Shown: one piece after another, positions 56,801 through 64,000 of the stretch
Layout of the letters: each line of letters opens with the position of its first letter
Numbering within the stretch: position 1 is the first letter of the stretch
NCBI GenBank assembly: GCA_030998225.1
Contig: JAPYXD010000680.1
Location: 9,486,001-9,550,000 of the forward strand
Direction: 5' to 3'
DNA from: Diplolepis rosae
Taxonomy: Eukaryota > Arthropoda > Insecta > Hymenoptera > Diplolepididae
DNA: 64,000 nt
Made by a program: the position numbers and the translations under genes
The notes under the pieces: model-generated
Databases searched by the model: none
What the model was told of the DNA's origin: nothing
Seen by the model: only the letters and a program-made list of their open reading frames with translations

Positions 56801-59800
56801 CATGGTTATATTTCGGTTAATTCAACTAATTTAGTCCATTTAACAATACCATTCTCCTACTTAATTTTACTAAAATACCCCGGTTGAATTCTAACATAAC
56901 CTTAAAATATATAATGATTTAAAGACGTGGTACTTATAGTTTTCAAAATAAAAAAATATATATTTAGTTTTGAATTATTTTATTTTTCTACTATCGGGCC
57001 ATAAAGTGGACTTTATTGCCCCGTGCGGGGCAAACAAATCCACTTTCTGGCCCGCTAGCAGAAAAAATCGTGTGCAACACGGGAAAAACATTTATTTTAC
57101 CCGTGTAGTTGTTACCCTCGTTTTGCTCGGGCATCAAACTTCACACTCGCAAAATAAATTTTTTCTTCCCTAGTTGCACAATGTACTATTACATTACTAT
57201 CCAAAATGTACATTTGAATACATATAAATCCATAATCTACAAATTTCTTTACCTCTGAATGTTTCTTTTAAGTTATCTAAATTCCACTCACTTAACACCT
57301 TGTAAACTTTATTCTCCATTTCTTTGAAACGTTGTAAAAATAATTCGAGACAAGTCACGAGATCTTTAAGATTCCTTTGGACTCCATCTTGTTTTCGTTT
57401 TCACTGGTGTTTGCAAACGGCCTAGTACACAACATAACTAACAGGAAACCGGAATCAACATCTATACAAGCTTTGACATTTTGACTCTTGAGGGGCAGCC
57501 TCCACCACGCCACCTTCACACTAAGTGCCAATGCTTGCATGTATAGCGAATAACGAAACGACGCCAGATTGTGTATACAGTAACGCTGCCAACGGCGTAT
57601 CTTGAAACTACTTTTACTATATTCTCCTGTAAAATTAACTGGAATAATAATACCAGAATATATATAACTAGAGTTTTTTAACCATTATGAGTGAACAATT
57701 TTTCTGGTGCAATTAATTCAAACTGTAGTCATGTAAAGCGGAAATTTGTTGACCGATTAGCTTTAGTAGATTTAACCGAACTTTTTCTCTGAGTGCAATT
57801 TGATCAAAAATCAGTTCTGGCACAGATTTAATTTTATTTGCAACATTTTGTTTCTCTAGGCATACTTGTTAAAACAAAAAAAAACCCTCTCTCGAACCAA
57901 TACACCGCCCTCGGAACCGCCTTTCGGCTTCAAATTTCGCGGGCAGTGGGTTCCAGCTTAAAGTCGCGTACGACTCATCCGTCATCCGTTCGACCGGGAC
58001 ACACGCCCGTTAGCAGGCCGACTAGCCGCACCAACTAGGGGAGGAATAAAAAGATTCCTCCCCCGATCGACGCGGGCAACCAAGTCCGCCCAAGTCGCAA
58101 GACCGGGAGTGCTGGCCCCGATGTGATTTCTACTGGCCTCCGTTGTTGCTGTGCTCTGCAGGCCCATCGAGCTCCCTCGTCTTCATCACCAGGGTGACGA
58201 AGGACTCGATATGCATCCATATCTGTTCAGACTGAAGCATGAGAGAGACCATCGTGTCAGGAGTCAGCTGTGCGACCACTGCCCGACTGTCAGCTCCCAT
58301 TTCCGAGCCCCACCTGGCACAGACAAAGAGTGTGTGCTCTGCATTTTCCACAAGGGATCCGCAGTAGTGATACGATTTATCGTCTCTTTTCTTGAAGCGC
58401 TTGAGGTACGCATTAAAGCAACCATGGCCTGAAAGCGCTTGCGCCATGTAAAAGCCGACTTGATCGTGCTTTGTATCCAGCCAGGTGGCGAGCTCCGGGA
58501 TCAGACGGTGTGTCCATCTCCCGGATTGGTCACCATGCCATCTTGTCTGCCATTTCTTGACGGGACTGCACCTTCCATCCTTGCGGATGGCCTCCTTCGC
58601 GCGAGTGATTTCCTGAAGGTTTGTTGAGCAGGAGAGCTCCTTACGGAGCTGAAAGGTCTTCCTTTCCTGCGCCAATAAGTCTATTGGTGGAACGCTCGCC
58701 AGAACCAGCACAGCACTCGTCGACACAGTTCGGTATGCCGAGACAATTCTCATCACCACATCTCTCTGTGCTGAGAACAACTTCTTCAGTGTAGCATGGT
58801 TGTTAAGGGCACTTGTCTAGATCGGAGCTGCATAAAGCAGCTTCGAATTGACCACGCTCGCCTCCAGCTTTCTCTTGGCTTCCCTGGGGCCACCAATGTT
58901 AGACATGAGCCGAGTTAGAGTAGCTCCACATTGGATGGCTTTGGCAGTCGTGATCTGCAGGTGTTCACCGAAGCTAAGCCAAGCACACCTAGGTACTTAA
59001 TGCTCTTTTTCAACTCTATTTAATGTTCTCCGAGAATTTTCAGGTATTTGAAGGATCTCCTGTCCGTCACCAGCAAAGCCTCGGTCTTTTCTGGGGCCAT
59101 TTTCAGGCATTTGCTATCCAACCAACGCTTTGCCCACCACAGACTATCATTGATCCTCAGCTTCAGGATTTTGACGTCGTCAGCGGCGCACACAACAAGT
59201 GCGTCATCCGCAAAGCCAATGATGCTCGTTCCTGCGGGTAGGTCCATGTGCAGGAAATCGTCTTATACTATATGACGTTCCTAACGAGTGGTCCCACCCG
59301 TGACCCTTGAGGGGCGCTACATGTCATCTCTTATTTGAGAGACCACTTGTCGCCCTCGTATATCACCCACCTGTCGCTCAGATAGTCATCAATCATTCGC
59401 AATAGGTAGTTTGGAACCTTTTTCCGCACTATCGCCTCGATGCAGATGTTCCACCTCGTGGTATTGAACGCATTGCGTATGTCAATGCTGATCAACGCGC
59501 AGAATCCCTTACGCTTATCAGTTTCTCTTCTTGCCTTAGTGCCAAACTGGTTATCCGGAAGACTGTTCTCGCCGACCATGTGACCCTGTAGTCTTTGTAG
59601 GAACATTTCCTCCAGAAGCTTCCCCATTGTATCCAATAGACTTATAGGTCTATAGGATGGAGCATCTTCTAGAGGTTTGTTGCACTTCCCCAGTAGGGCC
59701 AACTTCTGCTTTTTCCAGTCTACGAAGAACCTCCCCTCCCGAAGACAGGAGTTGAAGGCTTCCAGGAGGATCTCCGGGTATGTCCCAATCACCTTTTTGA

Positions 59801-62800
59801 GGATCTCGTTTGGCACCCCGTCGATCCCCCGCGCTGTATTTGCCTTGTGACTCCCACCCGCTCTTTTTAGTTCCTCGAGAAGGAAGAGTTCTTCGCGCAG
59901 GACCACGCAGGAACTTCAGTCCTGTCTTTGGCGTAATATAATTTATGATAAATAATATGTTTTGGATTATACAATTTTAGTTAAAAATAATTCAAATACA
60001 GTTTATAACTGCCTAATCTAGAATATTTGCTCTTAAAAAAAACTTTGTGAATAGAATTACTAAGTGGTCTCGTAATTGGTCTTCCCAATGAGTAAAAGGT
60101 TCTCCCTTTTTTGTATTCTAGGACAAATGTTCTACTACTGTTTGCGAATAGTTTTTCATTTCTCTAATCAATTTCTTCATTAATAACACAAGTTCGTACA
60201 GATCACCGATTCCAATTAGATTGTCTTGGCATTTCTTCATACTTTACGTAATTTCTAATTAATCCTAACTATATTCAATACAATTTCTGAGCATAAATGA
60301 ATCACATCGATTCAAAGCGTATCTGTACACGGAAAAAAATAGGTTAGTAACTTCCATAGGGCACTTATATATAGTTGGACAAGTAAATACGAGTACATTT
60401 CGAATCCCTGAAAATCAACCTGCTTCGCGATAGGCGCAAATCTCACACGAGAATACATTCCTCAGGGCAAATAATTTTTTCGTCAGTCCTTGACACCTAA
60501 TTTTTCCATTAAATGAATTTAAGATGTTTAGTTATGTAAAGGGTTTCCCAATAAGGGTGATATGTTTTGAAATTGAAAAAAACACTGAATATTCATTCGG
60601 AATTGATCGAAATCTTTTTTATTATATTGGATATTCTATGCCATTTATGATTTAAACAATATATCGGCCAAATGTCCCCCGAGACTTGAGCCAAAAATGC
60701 GCCTCATCAGAAAAGATGATTTTTTGATGAAAATTGGGATCATTTTCAATTGATTCCAGAGCCCAATCCGCGAACTCCCGACGCAAACGATGGTCATTAG
60801 GCTTCAGTTCTTGGGCCAGAATCATCTTATAGGGATGCAGGCCAAGATCCAATCGCAAAATACGCCAGGTAGTCATCCTGGACAGGCCCAATTCCTGAGA
60901 TCGGCGTGGCACGGACAATTCACGGTACGGCGGCTATATTCTGTGTAGAACGTGCGGTACGCATACGATTTTTAGGCTTAGTATCCAATAGAGTAAATTC
61001 ACTCTCCAACTTATCGATTATTCGACGAATTGAGAGCGCGGATGGAGCAGAATGACGACCATATTTTGCACGATATGCTCTTTGAACACCGACAAAACTT
61101 CTCGAATTTTGATAAAATAATTGGACAATTTCCAAACGTTGTGGAAGCGTGAAACTACTCATGATTAAATGGCAAACCTTACTGATGACAACTGACAGCA
61201 GACGTCAAAAATTTCAGTTCAAATCAGCCCGATAGGGACATTCAAAATCATATCACCCCTATTGGGAAACCCTTTATATAACAAAAAATGCCACAAATAT
61301 TACAGAAACCAAAGTTAATTACTTTTTAGAATAGAATTTCGTGCTGCTCAGCAGAAACTGAGATGCTTCATTTTGCTTTCGCAAGGGAAAATGCTGGTGT
61401 AGGGTAACTTCGATTCTAATTAGAAGTTTTGTAAATTTCTACAATACAGAAAGCTGAATGCTGCTTTGCCTCTTTGCACCTCAGAATGCGAGTTGCTGTT
61501 GAGCAGCATTTTCTTCCTGACTCGCAGTGACTAGTGATGCTTTTAGGCTTAGCACTGGCCTTCAGTATGAGCACGGACTGAGCCACAGTACAAAAATGCT
61601 GCTCAGCAGCAATCGCCGTTGCTAATCGACCGGCATACTGATAATCAGCAATCGATTACTGATCACCAGCATTTTCTTTTTTTGCGTGTATAAAGAAAAC
61701 TCTTCGAAGAGATCCGGTGTATGGTTTTCCCTGGAGAACCTCCTTAAAACCCCGTTTAGGATATTTAAATCATCCTTCAGTTCCACATAATTAAATCTTA
61801 TTTTTATATGGGAATAACAAAAATAAATTTATAATTTGATGACAAAATACCCGAAGCTCAAATATGACTACATTATGATTTGATTCATGAAATTGAAAAT
61901 AGAATAACTAGCGAAGGCAATGTCTGAATCCTGCTTTAAATCTTGCTGATCGGAGTAAGTTCTACACGGGTAGAATATAATGCGAGGAAAATCTATGCGC
62001 GTTATATTCCCTACATTCTATGAAATACTCAAAGCCGTAGATCAACCAGATCACGTGTCCACATTCCCGTAGAAGTTCGTGAAAGACATCAGATGTACAA
62101 ATATAAGTTTCCGCCGTTTACCAAAAGTTGGCGTCACCATTAAGTTTTGGTTGAAATTAACAGATGTGAAACGTCACTGTCGAAAGGGTAGGCATCTGTC
62201 AACAATATAACCTTGAAATATCAGTGTATTTACATCAGTATAATATATTCTCTAGTGTGCGAAGATATGGAATTTTAACATGGGCACGAATTTGCGAAAA
62301 ATTTTCTGGTGGCGACGTTGCGGAAAACTATAGAACCAGTGGGAAATTTCATAAGAATATTAATTTTTCTTTGAAAATCGTATCTTATCATATATCTTGG
62401 AAGGTTATTTCGAAATAAGCGCCAGAAAACAAGAATAAGAGGGAAGTGGATTCCATATTTCCGCTCAGCTGACGACAACACTATAGTTGTCATCTCGTCA
62501 GGTGAGTTCGCGATTGGATCCCGAATGATTGGCGCAGCGCGATGATTGCCGAAGTTCACTGAAAGAAATACTCCGACAGTCAAATAAAGATTGTAAATTA
62601 ATGAAAAGCAGTTTTTTTTAATCGTTGTAGGTATTAATAGTAAATTATAACAGAAAATAATTTTCCAGACAATGTTCGGAATTTTGCAACGCGCATGAAA
62701 CATTTTCGAAAAGTTGTTAAAGTTTCTCATTTGATTCCTATGGGACTACCTAAACAGACGTGCTTTATTGTCTTTTGTTCCGTTTCCCAAAATCTCAGAA

Positions 62801-63225
62801 AGATACCTTGTAAATTAGAAAAGTTATCTTGCATGAACAAATAAATATATAATTTAGTCACGTGATCCGATTGATTCATGGCCTTAAATGGAAAGAATAA
62901 TCTGTAAAGTATATACTTAACACTTCTTTATAATTGAATTATATAAAGTACAGTTGGCAATGTACGTGATCTGCAACTGAGAATTGAAAAGCTATTTTTA
63001 AATAAAAATGCTGTAAGTTTCAACCTAAATTCAAAATCCTTTGATCAAAACTGAATATTTAACTTAAACAAAATATTATAACCGAAAATTACGACATTGC
63101 AACCAAATTCTCAGAAATATGTAACAAAAGTTGTAATTACGACATAAATTTCTAAGATCGTACATACCCATAGGATTAGCGATGAACATGGCGGCATAGA
63201 ATAAATACGAAATAATAATTCTCAT
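53821..63225 (-). CDS. SPH gene 4: secreted trypsin-fold serine protease homolog without catalytic triad (short form)
   Basis: Exons 63168-63225 (58 bp), 56168-56511 (344), 54200-54490 (291), 53821-53991 (171, TAA stop). Predicted 287 aa. Exon 2 is the most diverged of the four (mature-type start IFNG instead of ILNA) but keeps LTTGEC and YEIGVV. Exon 3 keeps VVCGWG and the paired cysteines; exon 4 opens GDLGSP. All three catalytic positions are again Glu, Glu and Leu. The stop is at the same codon position as in gene 2, dropping the charged tail. Exon 2 uses a GTGAGT donor instead of GTAAGT/GTAACT. Intron 1 (6.7 kb) has a R1-type LINE, a DD41D mariner fragment and a unit-specific insertion at about 62085-62805, so assignment of exon 1 is inferred from order and phase. 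Confidence 0.78.
54491..56167 (-). other. Intron 2 of SPH gene 4
   Basis: Similar to intron 2 of genes 1 and 2, with a G-rich patch near 54673-54691 and the GC-rich repeat at 55941-56040. No gene. Confidence 0.55.
55941..56040. repeat. GC-rich short repeat cluster
   Basis: GAGCGCGAAGCGCGAGG and GAGCGCGCAGCGCGACG motifs followed by three tandem copies of GAGCATTACG (about 56006-56036) in otherwise AT-rich DNA. Found only in intron 2 of gene 4. Confidence 0.7.
56586..57795. mobile_element. Intron-1 MITE with both ends (gene 4)
   Basis: Ends CACTCAGAAAAAAGTCTGGTT and the inverse of CACTCAGAGAAAAAGTTCGGTT, TA before the left end only. Copies without the right end lie in intron 1 of genes 1-3. 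It contains the palindrome at 56991-57058, absent from the others. Confidence 0.55.
56991..57058. repeat. Near-perfect 33-bp palindrome
   Basis: Arms 56991-57023 and 57026-57058 pair at 28 of 33 positions around a 2-base loop (outer CTATCGGGCC, inner GCCCCG/CGGGGC). A further CAACACGGG/CCCGTGTAGTTG hairpin follows at about 57075-57112. GC-rich relative to surroundings. Confidence 0.75.
57838..59935 (-). mobile_element. R1-type LINE copy L2, reverse transcriptase and C-terminus
   Basis: Minus strand. Frame 59331-59906 has ARGIDGVPNEILKK, YRPISLLDTMGKLLE and ISIDIRNAFNTTRW (RT fingers and palm). Frame 59020-59247 has the catalytic FADDALVVC. Frame 58130-58780 (216 aa) has AYRTVSTSA and the C-terminal knuckle HYCGSLVENAEHTLFVC. 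Frames are broken between these blocks and the 5' part with endonuclease is missing. GC content is higher than the surroundings. It lies in intron 1 of SPH gene 4. Confidence 0.85.
59936..60538. other. Intron 1 of SPH gene 4, AT-rich, nothing recognised
   Basis: No ORF, element end or known repeat recognised. Confidence 0.45.
60539..61274 (-). mobile_element. DD41D mariner-like element A3 (N-terminal half)
   Basis: 736 bp with ends AAGGGTTTCCCAATAAGGGTG and inverse, TA on both sides. Minus-strand frames 60920-61162 (start MSSFTLPQRLEIVQLFYQ) and 60652-60918 (ending FSDEAHFWL) give the DNA-binding domain and the first Asp. The catalytic second half is deleted. Complementary to A1 and A2, which keep only the second half. 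Confidence 0.8.
61340..61690. repeat. CTGCTCAGCAG-rich repeat patch
   Basis: Unit-4-specific stretch with repeated GCTGCTCAGCAG palindromes (about 61346 and 61597) and CCAGCATTTTC motifs (inverse GAAAATGCTGG near 61387; direct near 61667). Probably a MITE remnant, ends unclear. Confidence 0.45.
62085..62805. other. Unit-4-specific insertion with 151-aa ORF, unidentified
   Basis: Flanking sequence on both sides continues the intron 1 sequence of unit 3 (around 49380-49520), so about 700 bp is extra here. The minus-strand ORF 62275-62730 has no recognised domain and no clear signal peptide; an overlapping plus-strand ORF exists at 62224-62418. No inverted ends seen. Confidence 0.4.
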
Positions 63226-63261
63226 TTTCTTTATTTTTTCGGGTCTGACACGATGAACAGA

Positions 63262-63308
63262 AGTTAACGTTTTTTATTTTACAATTACTACCATGGGCAG
63301 CTCTTATC
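63262..63308 (-). promoter_or_regulatory. Promoter of SPH gene 4, type B (altered TATA, GATA site)
   Basis: GATAAG at 63303-63308. The TATA position reads AATAAAAAACG. The type B spacer is kept. Confidence 0.4.
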
Positions 63309-63724
63309 GTCGACAAGTCATAAATATTACTTTGTTAGTTTATTCGTCGAGTTTTCGAAACATTATTGTTGTTGAAATGTATTACTCACATGCAACTCTT
63401 ACACCTACTGAGGTAGCATTTGCATTTTCTCTGATAATCAAGAAAGTATGGTAAAGTATTCACATTTTTTTTTTTCTATGATAGACATTTGATTTATTTT
63501 TGCAAAACACGCACAAAAAGAAGCTTTCAGAACCTAGAAATGCAGCTTGGAACACGTACATTTCCGACCGGCGATTTGTTAATATACTCGTTCCTCAATC
63601 GCTGCTTTTGTTCTTGAAGTTCGCTTATAGGCAGTGACAATATGGTTTATACTTCTCCAATGCACGTCTTTGACACGCGACCAATTTTTTAAGATGGTGT
63701 ATAGTTATGCGAGTATGGCAATTA
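63309..63724. other. Upstream region of SPH gene 4, partly deleted
   Basis: Joins promoter sequence directly to the stretch before mariner B at about 63365; hairpins A and B and mariner A, present in other units, are missing. Confidence 0.55.
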
Positions 63725-63857
63725 CAGGGTGGGCGATCTAATGTTTGGAATTTGAAAAGGCTATAAAAAAAACTTGTGGATATTTTTTCACAATTATGGT
63801 TTTATTAAAAAGTTTGAACCTTTCCATTTAAGAATGAAATACATCATTCAAATGACT
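63725..63857 (-). mobile_element. DD41D mariner-like element B5, left end only
   Basis: Starts CAGGGTGGGCGATCTAATG after TA; cut at 63857 by a LINE. Confidence 0.75.
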
Positions 63858-64000
63858 TTTTTTTTTTTTTTTTTTTGTGGTGAGGAGGAAAAATGGTGAA
63901 ATCTTTTATAGACGTTGTACAGGACTCTCCTAGGACGGGTCTAGACATACCTGTTAAAACCAGAAACCCCCTCTCTTGAACCAAAACACCACCCGCGGAA
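63858..64000 (-). mobile_element. R1-type LINE copy L3, 3' end
   Basis: A long T run at 63858-63876 (poly(A) tail of a minus-strand element), then the same GGTGAGGAGGAAAAATGG sequence as at the 3' end of L1. Continues past the window. Inserted in mariner B5. Confidence 0.8.

Larger units (their letters stand above)
1..64000 (-). repeat. Head-to-tail tandem array of a gene-bearing unit (five copies, outer two partial)
   Basis: The same ordered set of landmarks recurs: exon 4 at 9541, 29575, 44994 and 53821; signal-peptide exon 1 at 3066, 19095, 37736, 49881 and 63168. Between them the same introns, promoter, hairpins and mariner copies are found. Unit spacing ranges from about 20 kb to 9 kb, through unit-specific transposon insertions and deletions (for example intron 2 is about 1.6-1.8 kb in genes 1, 2 and 4 but 168 bp in gene 3). 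All copies face the same way, as expected from unequal crossing-over. Read directly by comparing repeated stretches by eye; exact borders are approximate. Confidence 0.9.

Overview
This 64 kb window is AT-rich, intron-bearing nuclear DNA from an arthropod, most probably an insect. The support is the transposon fauna (Penelope-like, BEL/Pao, R1-type LINE, Tc1, DD34D and DD41D mariners, THAP element) and small protease-type exons with GT/AG introns. No bacterial gene organisation, rRNA, tRNA or CRISPR array was recognised. A parasitoid wasp is a guess only; nothing here fixes the species.

The backbone is a head-to-tail array of one segmentally duplicated unit, all on the minus strand. Each complete unit holds one four-exon gene for a secreted trypsin-fold protein. 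Four genes look intact: gene 1 9541-19152, gene 2 29575-37793, gene 3 44994-49938, gene 4 53821-63225. A fifth (gene 0) is represented only by its signal-peptide exon at 3066-3123, its other exons lying left of the window. Exon lengths are identical between copies (58, 344, 291 bp) except the last (261 or 171 bp). In every copy the His, Asp and Ser of the serine-protease triad are replaced by Glu, Glu and Leu, so these are serine protease homologs (SPHs), expected to be non-catalytic.

Approximate unit borders are 1-9060 (U0, partial), 9060-29020 (U1), 29020-44515 (U2), 44515-53580 (U3), 53580-64000 (U4, partial). Reading rightwards, each unit runs exon 4, exon 3, exon 2, a large intron 1 with BEL/Pao and MITE debris, exon 1, a TATA/GATA promoter, fold-back hairpins about 1 kb upstream, DD41D mariners, and AT-rich intergenic DNA. 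Many transposons sit at the same place in several units and so pre-date the duplications. Others occur in one unit only (Penelope, nested Tc1, THAP element, TTAA element, long-TIR fold-back, LINEs), and the other units show their empty sites.

The genes share promoter elements and presumably expression. Copies differ in promoter type (0/2 versus 1/3/4) and in a charged C-terminal tail (1 and 3 have it, 2 and 4 stop early). Gene 3 looks like a gene-conversion chimera. I see no other host gene that I can support.
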